Positions 17,335 to 24,753 are shown, counted from the first letter of the stretch. The stretch: DNA of 32,359 nucleotides from Oscillospiraceae bacterium (GCA_902795195.1 CADBKF010000027.1:1-32359); one strand, 5' to 3'. Numbers and translations are program-made. Notes: generated by a model not told the origin, from the sequence alone.

Positions 17335-18708
17335 TCAGGCGCCCGTCTGCGCCTTGCGCAGCGGCGCAGACGCTTCGCCATACCGCCGGTTTATCAGGGT
17401 AAAGCAGATCAGGCAGAGCAGCACCTGCAGCAGTGTGGAGCATGGCGTGGCAAGGCCGATGTGAAACATGGAGACCGGAACCTCGCGGCTCATGAGAAAC
17501 GCCACGGGGATCCGCACGAGAAACGCGCCGACAATACCCTGTACCATGACGAATTTTGTCATCCCGATCCCGTTGAAGAAGCCGATGAAGCAGAACAGGA
17601 AGCAGGTCAGCAGGCAGTCGACGGCATAGGCCTTCAAATAGTCCGCGCTGGCGGCAATGACAGCGGCGTCTCTGGAAAACACGCCAGAGAGCAGATCGCC
17701 GCGCCAGAAGGTCAGGACGAACATGCCCACCGCCAAAGCGGCCGAAACGGCGACCGCATAGCCCAGCGCCTGCTTTGCCCGGCCGTATTTCCCGGCGCCG
17801 AAGTTCTGCGCCACAAAGGCCGCCATCGCCTGCATGAACGCAGACGGGATCAGCATGATAAAGCCGCACACGCGCTCGGCAACGCCGATGCCGGCCGAGG
17901 GCGTAAGCCCCAGCTTGTTCACGATGGCAAGCAGCACCAGAAAGGAGACGCCCACCAGCAGATCCTGCAGCGCGATCGGAAGACCGAGCCCCGTCACGGT
18001 TCGGATGATATCCCCACGGAAGCGGAGATCCGTGCGCGAAAACGCGAACGGCAGCGGCTTTGTCCGCAGGATCCGAAGCGAAATCACGACGCTCACCGCC
18101 TGGGCCGCCACTGTGGCGATCGCTGCACCGGCCGTTCCCAAGCCGAGCACCGCAACCAGCAGCAGATCGCCGAGGATGTTGCACACACAGGCGATCGCCA
18201 CGGTGAGCAGCGGCGTTTTCGAGTCGCCGATGCCGCGGAAGATGCTGCCGATCAGATTATAGGCGATGATAAATACCGAACCCAGACCACAGATGCGGAT
18301 ATAGGCGACCGTCGCCTCAAAAGCCTCTGCCGGCGCGTTCATCGTGCGGCTCAAGGTCCCGGCCAGCAGCGGCACGAGGACGGTAAACGCCAGCGCGATC
18401 GCGCCAAAGAGGCAGATGCTGCCGGAGACGACCTCGCCGGCCTCGCGTCCGCGTCCCTCACCGATGCGCTGCCCCAGCAGGATCGTCGTTCCCATCGAAA
18501 AGCTGACGATGAGCTGCGAGATCGTCATCATCATTTGTGAGCCGGTGGACACCGCCGAAACATCCAGCGAGCGGGCGAACTGCCCGACGATCAGCAGATC
18601 CACCGCACCGTACATCGCCTGCAGCAGCATGGCAAAGAACACCGGCAGCATGAACTGCATCAGCGGCATCAGGATCCGCCCGCTTGTAAAATCTTTTTCT
18701 TTTCCCAT
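17335..18708 (-). CDS. MATE-family multidrug/Na+ antiporter
   Basis: 457 residues from the chosen ATG, the usual MATE length. An in-frame upstream extension to 18852 exists but crosses a terminator hairpin. ATG 18708 has GGAGG 5 nt upstream and gives the normal N-terminus (MGKEKDFTSGRIL). About twelve hydrophobic segments fall in two halves. The protein shows MATE-like features such as the MYGAVDLLIVGQF stretch in TM1-2 and an IFRGIGDSKTPL loop. It likely exports cationic drugs or other small molecules from the cytoplasm in exchange for Na+ or H+. Regulation appears to be by attenuation in a roughly 170-nt leader (see 18723-18775 and 18783-18794). Substrate is not predictable from sequence. 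Confidence 0.93.
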   Translation of the reverse strand: MGKEKDFTSGRILMPLMQFMLPVFFAMLLQAMYGAVDLLIVGQFARSLDVSAVSTGSQMMMTISQLIVSFSMGTTILLGQRIGEGRGREAGEVVSGSICLFGAIALAFTVLVPLLAGTLSRTMNAPAEAFEATVAYIRICGLGSVFIIAYNLIGSIFRGIGDSKTPLLTVAIACVCNILGDLLLVAVLGLGTAGAAIATVAAQAVSVVISLRILRTKPLPFAFSRTDLRFRGDIIRTVTGLGLPIALQDLLVGVSFLVLLAIVNKLGLTPSAGIGVAERVCGFIMLIPSAFMQAMAAFVAQNFGAGKYGRAKQALGYAVAVSAALAVGMFVLTFWRGDLLSGVFSRDAAVIAASADYLKAYAVDCLLTCFLFCFIGFFNGIGMTKFVMVQGIVGAFLVRIPVAFLMSREVPVSMFHIGLATPCSTLLQVLLCLICFTLINRRYGEASAPLRKAQTGA

Positions 18709-18722
18709 CTTTTCCTCCAAAC

Positions 18723-18775
18723 AAAAAACGACCGGATAAGCTCCGCGCATCTCAGCGCGACATCTTATCCGGTCG
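18723..18775 (-). terminator. Intrinsic terminator/attenuator in the MATE leader
   Basis: In minus-strand RNA CGACCGGATAAG (18775-18764) pairs perfectly with CTTATCCGGTCG (18740-18729). Inside this is a secondary CGCGC-rich stem, and six U's follow directly (18728-18723). The hairpin lies between the promoter and the MATE Shine-Dalgarno (18714-18718), so transcription must read through it to express the gene. Confidence 0.9.
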
Positions 18776-18879
18776 ATCATTTCTATCGAATCATCCACCC
18801 TCCGATGAACCGCAATATGAAGTTTGCAGCCTGCAGCGCTCACCGCAGGCAATCAAGCGATTCTCTCGGTTGATTGCAG
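18776..18879 (-). ncRNA. Structured 5' leader of the MATE mRNA
   Basis: Between the predicted start (about 18879) and the attenuator the minus RNA can form GCAATCAA/TTGATTGC (18849-18877, 8 bp) and CCTGC/GCAGG (18830-18849). The two stems overlap at their junction. I could not match the leader to a riboswitch class from memory (it lacks the hallmarks of ykkC/guanidine, c-di-GMP, THF, preQ1 or yybP-ykoY motifs that I looked for). Confidence 0.5.
18783..18794 (-). CDS. Putative three-codon leader ORF (Met-Ile-Arg-stop)
   Basis: ATG ATT CGA TAG on the minus strand, with GGAGG at 18799-18803, 4 nt upstream. It ends 7 nt before the 5' arm of the attenuator hairpin. A ribosome held on it would encroach on that arm. 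Being this short, it could occur by chance; the well-placed Shine-Dalgarno is the main support. Confidence 0.5.
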   Translation of the reverse strand: MIR

Positions 18880-18885
18880 CTTTGT

Positions 18886-18913
18886 ATTATAGCATGATTT
18901 TCAAAAAAGTCAA
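18886..18913 (-). promoter_or_regulatory. Sigma-A promoter for the MATE gene
   Basis: On the minus strand TTGACT (18908-18913), a 16-nt spacer and a perfect TATAAT (18886-18891). The predicted start is near 18879. Confidence 0.85.
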
Positions 18914-18953
18914 TCTTTTCCTTTTCTGCTGTCCAGGTCGTTCATTCCTCTCC

Positions 18954-18977
18954 CCTGCCCGGCTGTCCGGGCGCAGG
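18954..18977 (-). terminator. Possible hairpin after the Y-family polymerase gene
   Basis: GCCCGG/CCGGGC with a short loop, plus flanking CCT/AGG pairs, sits 15 bp past the stop codon. There is no U-run, so termination is weakly supported. Confidence 0.35.
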
Positions 18978-18991
18978 TCCGATCGGGCGGA

Positions 18992-20389
18992 TCAGGCGCG
19001 GTGGCCGCCGATCTGCTGGTTGCGTTCCAGCGTGGTCGCACCCTCGAGCAGGTTCATCCCGCGGAAGAGCGCGTTGGCGCCGTATTTCTGCCGGACCTGC
19101 TGCATCGCGCCGCGCAGACGGTTCTCCTTCTCCCGGGCGTCGTAGTCGACAAACAGGCTCTGCTGGAACGCGCCGCCGTCCTCAGTCACGTCCATCGCGC
19201 AGACGCCGAGCCTGCGGTAGAGCAGCCGGTGATCGGTTTTCTGGTCGAACTGCGGCAGCATAGCGGCAACCGCCGCGCGGATGCTGTTGGTCTCGCCCTG
19301 CACCCGCGCCACGCCGCCCGAATGCTTCGGGTGGACGCGGCCGAAGTAGTCGATGCTGATCGGGCCGTCGTAGTCCGGGCAGTGCTCCATGCTTTTGTAG
19401 TCATAGGACACCCACCACGAAAACGCGCCCGACACCAGCCGCTTGGCGAACAGGTCCGTGCAGAGCACCTCGATCATCTCCTGAAACACGACCCGCGCGT
19501 CCCGGTATTCATAGGGCCGCGGCAGCACCTGGCCGTTGGACAGGCTGTGCCCGTCCGCGTGATAGCCCTTGATGTCCTGCATCGTGACCGGCTCCAGGCC
19601 CCAGGCGTGGTCAATGAGGATCTCGCCGTCGATGCCGAAGGTCCTGTAGAAGTATTCCTCGTCCCACTGTGACCTCGCCGCCACGTCGCCCATTGTGTAT
19701 ATGTGCGCCTTGTTCAGCCGGCGCTGTTTGCCCGGGCCGATCTGCCAGAAGTCCGTGAGCGGCCTGTGATCCCACAGCAGGAGCCGGTAGGCCGTTTCAT
19801 CCAGCGCGGCGATCCGCACGCCGTCCTTGTCGGCGGGTGCCTTCTTGGCCACGATGTCCATTGCGATCTTCGCCAGATACAGGTTCGTCCCGATGCCGAT
19901 CGTCGCCGTGATGCCGGTGGTGCCGAGCACGTCGCGGATCATGGTCATCGCCATCAGATGCGCCGGGTCGCTGCCGGCAGCCGCGGCCTCCTTCCGGTAC
20001 AAATGCAGATACGGCGTGCAGTCGATGAACACCTCGTCGATGGAATAGACATGAATGTCCTCCGGGGCCACATAGCGCAGGTACACCGAATAGATCTGCG
20101 CCGAGACGCGCTCATATTCCGCCATGCGCGGCACCGCGGTGATGTAGTCCACCTTCGTCTTTGTGCGGCACTCATACGCGTGGATCGCCTGCTTGGCCTC
20201 GAACAGCCGCGGCCTGGACGGAACGCCGATGGCCTTCAGCGCCGGAGAGACTGCCAGGCAGATGGTCTGGTCGGAGCGGCTCTCGTCGGCCACCAGCAGC
20301 CGGGCCTGCAGCGGGTCGAGCCCGCGCGCGACGCACTCGACCGAGGCGTAGAATGATTTGAGATCGCAGCAGATATAGGTGCGCTCCAA
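18992..20389 (-). CDS. Y-family translesion DNA polymerase (UmuC/ImpB-like)
   Basis: 465 residues from TTG 20389, which has GGAGGG about 7 nt upstream; the longer frame to 20917 is rejected because it runs through the promoter and LexA box. The catalytic core has D9 in ICCDLKSFYASVE, with aromatic steric-gate position Y14, and the paired acidic residues D118/E119 in VYSIDEVFID. A helix-hairpin-helix-like segment (FWQIGPGKQRRL) and a little-finger region follow. It would copy past DNA lesions, at low fidelity. The promoter carries a LexA-type operator, so expression should be part of the SOS response. It resembles the Firmicute UvrX/UmuC-type polymerases more than housekeeping DinB. No UmuD partner is adjacent. 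Confidence 0.93.
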   Translation of the reverse strand: MERTYICCDLKSFYASVECVARGLDPLQARLLVADESRSDQTICLAVSPALKAIGVPSRPRLFEAKQAIHAYECRTKTKVDYITAVPRMAEYERVSAQIYSVYLRYVAPEDIHVYSIDEVFIDCTPYLHLYRKEAAAAGSDPAHLMAMTMIRDVLGTTGITATIGIGTNLYLAKIAMDIVAKKAPADKDGVRIAALDETAYRLLLWDHRPLTDFWQIGPGKQRRLNKAHIYTMGDVAARSQWDEEYFYRTFGIDGEILIDHAWGLEPVTMQDIKGYHADGHSLSNGQVLPRPYEYRDARVVFQEMIEVLCTDLFAKRLVSGAFSWWVSYDYKSMEHCPDYDGPISIDYFGRVHPKHSGGVARVQGETNSIRAAVAAMLPQFDQKTDHRLLYRRLGVCAMDVTEDGGAFQQSLFVDYDAREKENRLRGAMQQVRQKYGANALFRGMNLLEGATTLERNQQIGGHRA

Positions 20390-20464
20390 CTCTCTTCCCT
20401 CCCTGCACGTTCGCCCGCGCCGGCAAGGCCACGGCCCTGCCGCTGTGCGCTTTCTCAGCTTATA

Positions 20465-20478
20465 TAAACATTTGTTTG
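20465..20478 (-). promoter_or_regulatory. LexA (SOS) operator
   Basis: CAAACAAATGTTTA on the minus strand fits the Gram-positive LexA/DinR box (CGAAC-N4-GTTYG form) with a few deviations and strong dyad symmetry. It lies about 8-21 nt downstream of the predicted start of the polymerase promoter, where bound repressor would block transcription. Confidence 0.75.
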
Positions 20479-20492
20479 TTTTATGCAAATTC

Positions 20493-20521
20493 ATTATACC
20501 CGCCCCGGCCCCGGATGTCAA
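20493..20521 (-). promoter_or_regulatory. Consensus promoter of the Y-family polymerase
   Basis: On the minus strand a perfect TTGACA (20516-20521), a 17-nt spacer and a perfect TATAAT (20493-20498). Such a strong promoter makes sense only if repressed, in line with the LexA box next to it. Confidence 0.88.
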
Positions 20522-20584
20522 TATACTTTTTCGCGCGGAGGGTTTTCTGTCCAATACTTCGGATAGAATTGGCTGCGGCAGCCA

Positions 20585-20615
20585 CAATTTGATAGATACC
20601 GCAATTTGATCGATA
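20585..20615 (+). repeat. Tandem 14-mers upstream of the lipoprotein promoter
   Basis: CAATTTGATAGATA (20585-20598) and CAATTTGATCGATA (20602-20615) are 13/14 identical, spaced by 17 bp and lie just upstream of the -35 element. They could be a two-site activator operator. Confidence 0.5.
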
Positions 20616-20624
20616 TAAAAAGAC

Positions 20625-20653
20625 TTGATTATTTCGGAGAAGTGTGCTATCTT
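20625..20653 (+). promoter_or_regulatory. Promoter for the lipoprotein gene
   Basis: TTGATT (20625-20630), 17-nt spacer, TATCTT (20648-20653). Moderate match to sigma-A consensus; the start would fall near 20660, about 30 nt before the ATG. Confidence 0.6.
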
Positions 20654-20690
20654 ACTGCACGCAATCAAAGTGAAGAAAGAAGGAATTCTC

Positions 20691-21581
20691 ATGAAAAAAA
20701 TTCTTGTGCTTCTCCTGGCCGCGGCGCTCTGCCTGAGCCTTGCCGCCTGCGCGCAGTCTGCCGCACCGGCAGAAGCCCCCACTGAAGCTGCATCCGAAGC
20801 CCCGGAGACGGAAGCTGCCGTCGAAACGGAAGCGCCTGCCGAAACGGAAGCGCCCGCCGAGGAGACCGCCGAAGCGGCGTCCGACGAGGCCGAAGCGCAG
20901 ACCGAGATGGAATACATCAGTCCCGACGGCTGGGTTGTCCGCTACGATCCGCAGCTTGTGGAAAGCGTCGAGGGCGACGGAGTTTCGGAGTTCCGCTGCC
21001 TGGACAATCCGGAAAACAAGGTCAGCATCCGCAAGATCGAAGGCAAGCAGCCCGAGGAGGTCCTCTATGAGATCTGCGCCGACTGGGAAGCCGACATGGA
21101 GCAGATCGAGCGCTCTGAGGGCTTCTTCCCCGGTACCGAGGACAAGTGGGCCTACTGGCGCGTCATGGCGCCGCAGGAAAATGGCCTGAGCCGCACGGCA
21201 ATTGCCGGCGAGTTCAACGGCGGCGTGCTGCTGGTTGAAAACGCGATCACCCTCACCGGTGACGACGAGGCCGATGAGCGCATCGTCGGCGCGCTGGAGA
21301 CCGTGGTCGACTCGCTGCGCTTCGACCGCTTTGACGCGCAGACGATGTACAGCTACTACCCCGGCACCTATGAGGCCAAGCAGGACGGCGCGGTTTACAA
21401 GGTCGTGCTGAACGAGGACCACAGCGGTCTGCTGCAGTTCCAGGACGAGGTTGCCATCATCTGGAGCAGCATCGAGCTGATCGCCGAGGACGGCAGCTTC
21501 CGTTATGAGTACACCATCGAGGGCGATTCCCTGCTGGTCAACTATGACGGCAACTGGCTGAGCTTCGAGAGAGCGGAATAA
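20691..21581 (+). CDS. Acidic lipoprotein of unknown function
   Basis: 296 residues from ATG 20691, which has AAGGA 6 nt upstream; the in-frame extension to 20625 starts inside the promoter. The N-terminus is a lipoprotein signal (MKKILVLLLAAAL) with lipobox LAAC and lipidated C20. Residues about 24-70 are a low-complexity Glu/Ala/Thr/Pro linker. The rest is a soluble domain: residues about 75-215 contain an ISPDGWVVRYDP start and a region ending VVDSLRF, and the C-terminal part (about 216-296, with YSYYPGTYEAK and LLVNYDGNWLSFERAE) looks like a small beta-barrel or lipocalin-like fold. It is anchored to the outer face of the membrane. It is the only intact non-transposon gene on the plus strand. 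No function is assigned. Confidence 0.85.
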   Translation: MKKILVLLLAAALCLSLAACAQSAAPAEAPTEAASEAPETEAAVETEAPAETEAPAEETAEAASDEAEAQTEMEYISPDGWVVRYDPQLVESVEGDGVSEFRCLDNPENKVSIRKIEGKQPEEVLYEICADWEADMEQIERSEGFFPGTEDKWAYWRVMAPQENGLSRTAIAGEFNGGVLLVENAITLTGDDEADERIVGALETVVDSLRFDRFDAQTMYSYYPGTYEAKQDGAVYKVVLNEDHSGLLQFQDEVAIIWSSIELIAEDGSFRYEYTIEGDSLLVNYDGNWLSFERAE

Positions 21582-21680
21582 TACACCCTGAACCACGGCG
21601 GCCTGTGCGCCGTTTGCGCCAGGCTGCCCGGACAAGAAAACCGGGGCCTGTTGCAAAATGCTCTGTCATTTCGAGCGAAG

Positions 21681-21734
21681 CGAGAAATCCGTTCCTATTT
21701 CACGCTTTTTCACGTGAAAAGTACGGATTTCTCG
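21681..21734. repeat. Long intergenic hairpin (possible REP/MITE-like element or bidirectional terminator)
   Basis: CGAGAAATCCGT (21681-21692) is exactly inverted at 21723-21734, and TTTCACG/CGTGAAA pairs inside it. The left flank TCATTTCGAGCGAAGCGAGAAA resembles, from memory, a short motif dispersed in intergenic regions of gut Clostridia. It lies between converging genes (lipoprotein and metallopeptidase), so it may also terminate both. Confidence 0.6.
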
Positions 21735-21777
21735 GTCGCAACGGCTTTTATATTTTGTAGGCGTGCGGCAGCTGCGC

Positions 21778-22161
21778 TCAGTCCTCTGCGTGGCGCGCCA
21801 GATACGACGCTTTTTTGCGTGCATCCTCCGCCTCCAGGGACGAGGAATTGTGGATCCCGCCCAGAAATTCCAGATGGTGCCGGAATTCATGCCGCAGAAT
21901 GCCGCGCAGGATGTTCTTCGCTTCCGCCGCCGCCGCGTGCGGGTAGAGCCGGTCAAACGAGCCCTTGTACATCACGATCTGCCGCACACCGGCATACACC
22001 TGATACTGTCCCAGGGTGAACAGATCGTCCGCCCGGGCATAGGCCGGGCGCACCAGCGCGTCCGAGCTGATCACGCCGCCGGTGAGCTCCCGAAAAAAAT
22101 CCGCCGGCAGCTCGTCCATCAGCTCCGCAATGATCGCCCGATATTCCTCCATCCGAAGCAT
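21778..22161 (-). CDS. Zincin-like metallopeptidase-family protein
   Basis: 127 residues. The HEFRHHLE segment carries the HExxH zinc-binding/catalytic signature near residue 90, typical of the small zincin-like metallopeptidase family (PF06262). Upstream, the protein shows a DELPADFF start and a VMYKGSFDRL strand common in the group. GGGGAGG lies 7 nt before the ATG. It follows recQ by 61 bp on the same strand and may be co-transcribed with it. Substrates for this family are not known; some members may lack protease activity. Confidence 0.82.
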   Translation of the reverse strand: MLRMEEYRAIIAELMDELPADFFRELTGGVISSDALVRPAYARADDLFTLGQYQVYAGVRQIVMYKGSFDRLYPHAAAAEAKNILRGILRHEFRHHLEFLGGIHNSSSLEAEDARKKASYLARHAED

Positions 22162-22222
22162 ACTTCCGCCTCCCCTACTTTACCAAACCGCCGGCAACAG
22201 CAGGCAACAACGCCGCACGGTA

Positions 22223-24079
22223 CTATGATTTCTTTTTCCAGGCTTTTATTTCGTCAATAAATCGGGTTCCGTACTGCTCTGCCTTGTGCGAGCCGACGCC
22301 GGAGACCTGAAGAAATTGGGGCATCGTTTCCGGCTGCTTGGCCGCCATGTCTTGCAATGTTGCATTTGTGAAAACAAGATAACCCGGAACGCCAAGCTCA
22401 ATCGCCAGCTTATTCCGAAGAGCCTTCAAGCGTTCATACAAGCCTTCGTCAGCCGCCCCCGGGCTCTTCACGCGCGGTCGATCGGCTCGTTTCCCAGCCA
22501 GGATACGGATCGGATTGGTCGAAACCCGTCGTGTCAACTCCACCGTCTCGCCGCCAAACAGCACTTTGTTTGCCCGTTCCGTCGTGCGAAGGATCGGATA
22601 TTTGGTGCCGACGCTCTGCAGATAGCCCTGCTGCAGCAGGGTGTCGACATACTCCAGAAGCTGTTTCTGCTTGCAGTCCTGCAGAATGCCATAGGTCGGC
22701 AGCTTGTCGAGCTTTTCCTCGAGAATCCTTTGGCTTTTGCCGCCGCGCAGGATCTGGACGATCATGGCCGTGCCGAGTCCGCCGCCGTAGGTCTGCCGTT
22801 CCACACGGCGCACACAGGATAAGATTTTCTGCGCCTGGATCGTGATATCCTCCTTCACCAGCGTTTTCCCGCAGTTGCCGCAGTTGTCACAGTGCTCCGG
22901 TGCTTTTTCCCCAAAATACCTTAAAAGCGTTGCGCGCAGACAATCCGTGGTTTTGCAGTAATCCACCATCTTGTACAGGCGCTCCATGTCCTTGAGCATC
23001 AGCTCTTTGCGCGCCTCGTCGTCCAGCTCGTTTCGCTCCTTGTTGTTTTCCACAAAGAACCGCGCAATCTGAATGTCGCTCCTGGAAAACAGCAAAATGC
23101 AGTCCGCCGGAGAACCGTCGCGGCCGGCCCGACCGGCCTCCTGATAGTAGCTTTCGATATTCTTCGGCATGTTGTAGTGGATGACAAAGCCGACGTTGGA
23201 CTTGTCGATGCCCATTCCGAAGGCGTTGGTTGCCACCATCACCGTCTTGCGGTCAAAGGCAAACGCATCCTGATTCTGCCGCCGCTCGGCATCCTCCAGG
23301 CCGGCGTGATAGCGCGTTGCGGAAAAACCTTCATACTGTAATTCGGCGCAGAGCTCCTCGACTGTCTTTCTGGTGGCGCAGTAGATGATCCCGCTCTTCC
23401 CGGTTTGCCCGGAAAGATACGCCTTGATCCATGCAGTCTTGTCCTTCGGCTGCTCCACCGAAAAATACAGATTCGGCCGGTCAAAGCCGGTCGTAAGTGA
23501 AACAGGGTTATGTAAACCAATCAGGCGGACAATATCATCTTTGACCGCAGCGGTGGCCGTGGCCGTAAAGGCAGCCAGAACAGGTCTGGCCGGCAACATC
23601 GAAACAATCTTTCCGATGTCCAGATAAGACGGCCGGAAGTCCTGTCCCCATTGAGAGACACAATGTGCCTCGTCGATGGCAAGCAGGGGCACGTCCTGCG
23701 AGCGCACAAATTCACAGAATTCCTCCGTCAAAAGCCGTTCGGGTGCGACATAGATCAGCTTGTACGCGCCGTTCCTAGCCCGCCGCAAAACCTCGCGCTG
23801 CTGGGCAAAGCTGAGTGAAGAATTGAGATACGCCGCCTTGACGCCCATCTCCACCAGCGCCGCCACCTGGTCCTTCATGAGCGAGATCAGCGGAGACACC
23901 ACCAGTGTGAGCCCCGGAAGCATCAGAGCGGGGATCTGATAGCAAACAGATTTCCCCGCCCCCGTCGGCATCACGCCCAGCACATCCCGCCCGGCCAGGA
24001 TCGCCGAAATCAGCTCCTCCTGCCCTGGCCGAAACCCGTCGTGCCCGTAGTACTTCTTTAATACCTCTTTTGGCTGCAT
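22223..24079 (-). CDS. recQ: ATP-dependent DNA helicase RecQ
   Basis: 618 residues from ATG 24079, chosen because GGTGA lies 5 nt upstream; GTG 24088, which overlaps the previous stop, is an alternative. Helicase motifs in order: FRPGQEE (motif 0), Walker A PTGAGKS, DEAH at 136-139, the RecQ aromatic loop SQWGQDFRPSY, motif III AFTATA and motif VI YYQEAGRAGRDG. A four-cysteine zinc site (CDNCGNC) and RQC winged helix follow, then an HRDC domain (about 545-612). It unwinds DNA 3' to 5' in recombination and fork repair. It directly follows the DUF3783 gene and is probably translated in coupling with it. Confidence 0.96.
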   Translation of the reverse strand: MQPKEVLKKYYGHDGFRPGQEELISAILAGRDVLGVMPTGAGKSVCYQIPALMLPGLTLVVSPLISLMKDQVAALVEMGVKAAYLNSSLSFAQQREVLRRARNGAYKLIYVAPERLLTEEFCEFVRSQDVPLLAIDEAHCVSQWGQDFRPSYLDIGKIVSMLPARPVLAAFTATATAAVKDDIVRLIGLHNPVSLTTGFDRPNLYFSVEQPKDKTAWIKAYLSGQTGKSGIIYCATRKTVEELCAELQYEGFSATRYHAGLEDAERRQNQDAFAFDRKTVMVATNAFGMGIDKSNVGFVIHYNMPKNIESYYQEAGRAGRDGSPADCILLFSRSDIQIARFFVENNKERNELDDEARKELMLKDMERLYKMVDYCKTTDCLRATLLRYFGEKAPEHCDNCGNCGKTLVKEDITIQAQKILSCVRRVERQTYGGGLGTAMIVQILRGGKSQRILEEKLDKLPTYGILQDCKQKQLLEYVDTLLQQGYLQSVGTKYPILRTTERANKVLFGGETVELTRRVSTNPIRILAGKRADRPRVKSPGAADEGLYERLKALRNKLAIELGVPGYLVFTNATLQDMAAKQPETMPQFLQVSGVGSHKAEQYGTRFIDEIKAWKKKS

Positions 24080-24084
24080 ATGAT

Positions 24085-24630
24085 TCACCGCTGCGTTTTA
24101 TTCTGTGACAGACGCTCGTGCTCTTCGCGCAGCGCGGCGTGGAGCTTTGAAACTGTCCAGCTCCGGTTCTGCTCCGTCACCACAGCTTTGAGCGCGATCC
24201 CGGCGCGGCTGGCCCGCAGCCCGTCCAGCAGCCCGTGGAACTGTGTCGTGCTCAGGCCGTCCATCACCAGCATTTCGTCGGAAGAAGACACAGCAGGCGC
24301 GGACGCCGCAGCCTCATATGCCGGCTCCTCCATGGTCTCCTTCTCAGGGGCCGGATCCGTCATGGTCTCCGTCTCAGGCGTCGGCTCCGCCATGGTCTCC
24401 GTCTCAGGCGTCGGCTCCGCCATGGTCTCCGTCTCTGGCGTCGGTTCCGCCATGGTCTCCTTCTCAGGGGCCGACTCCTCCATGGTCTCCGCTTTTCCGG
24501 TCAGAGCGCTGACTGTTTTCCCAAACTCTGCCGGCGTCACCTCCCGGCATGCAATCCCAAGCCGCATCAGCAGCACCTTCACCCGCGTGCGCTTCTCGCC
24601 CGTCACGTTGCATAATAAAACCTTCGCCAT
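24085..24630 (-). CDS. DUF3783-type protein with 10-residue tandem repeats
   Basis: 181 residues from ATG 24630; the longer frame to 24753 begins upstream of the predicted transcription start, so it is rejected. An N-terminal segment (MAKVLLCNVTGEKRTRVK) and a C-terminal domain (about 125-181, with MLVMDGLSTTQF, ALKAVVTEQN and WTVSKLHAALREEHE) match DUF3783 as I know it. Between them lie repeats of E-T-M-A-E-P-T-P-E-T, an acidic, disordered linker. The stop touches the recQ start, so it sits first in a recQ operon. Function unknown; a role with RecQ is only implied by gene order. Confidence 0.8.
   Translation of the reverse strand: MAKVLLCNVTGEKRTRVKVLLMRLGIACREVTPAEFGKTVSALTGKAETMEESAPEKETMAEPTPETETMAEPTPETETMAEPTPETETMTDPAPEKETMEEPAYEAAASAPAVSSSDEMLVMDGLSTTQFHGLLDGLRASRAGIALKAVVTEQNRSWTVSKLHAALREEHERLSQNKTQR
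24331..24492 (-). repeat. 30-bp tandem repeat (minisatellite) inside the DUF3783 gene
   Basis: Five full 30-bp units start at 24331, 24361, 24391, 24421 and 24451, each beginning CATGGTCTCC on the plus strand, and a partial sixth starts at 24481. The units at 24361 and 24391 are identical. The 30-bp period keeps the frame, so copy number can vary without breaking the protein. Confidence 0.93.
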
Positions 24631-24673
24631 CGTGCTTCTCGCTTTCCGTTTTTCAGACCGCATAAACAGCGCA

Positions 24674-24706
24674 AGCCTCCCGAGAACGTCCCCGTCCCGG
24701 GAGGCT
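24674..24706 (-). promoter_or_regulatory. Leader hairpin before the DUF3783-recQ operon
   Basis: AGCCTCCCG (24674-24682) is exactly inverted at 24698-24706, within the predicted leader (about 24718 to 24631). No U-run follows, so it may act on mRNA stability or translation rather than termination. Confidence 0.5.
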
Positions 24707-24724
24707 CGCATTTCGCTCTGTTTG

Positions 24725-24753
24725 ATTGTAGCACATTTCACCGAAAAGGTCAA
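24725..24753 (-). promoter_or_regulatory. Promoter of the DUF3783-recQ-metallopeptidase operon
   Basis: On the minus strand TTGACC (24748-24753), 17-nt spacer, TACAAT (24725-24730); start near 24718. Confidence 0.8.

Noticed and set aside
17320-18540. A 406-residue plus-strand open frame.
   Set aside because: It is antisense to the MATE gene, is rich in His/Arg/Gln/Asp without domain signature, and has no start signals.
18709-18852. N-terminal extension of the MATE frame.
   Set aside because: It is translated straight through the intrinsic terminator hairpin, has no MATE homology, and ATG 18708 has a well-placed GGAGG.
20390-20917. Long N-terminal extension of the Y-family polymerase frame.
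   Set aside because: It spans the consensus promoter, the LexA box and the divergent lipoprotein start; TTG 20389 has a Shine-Dalgarno and gives the normal family N-terminus.
24331-24492. The 30-bp tandem repeats as a CRISPR array.
   Set aside because: There are no spacers: units are contiguous, in frame and encode the ETMAEPTPET peptide repeat.
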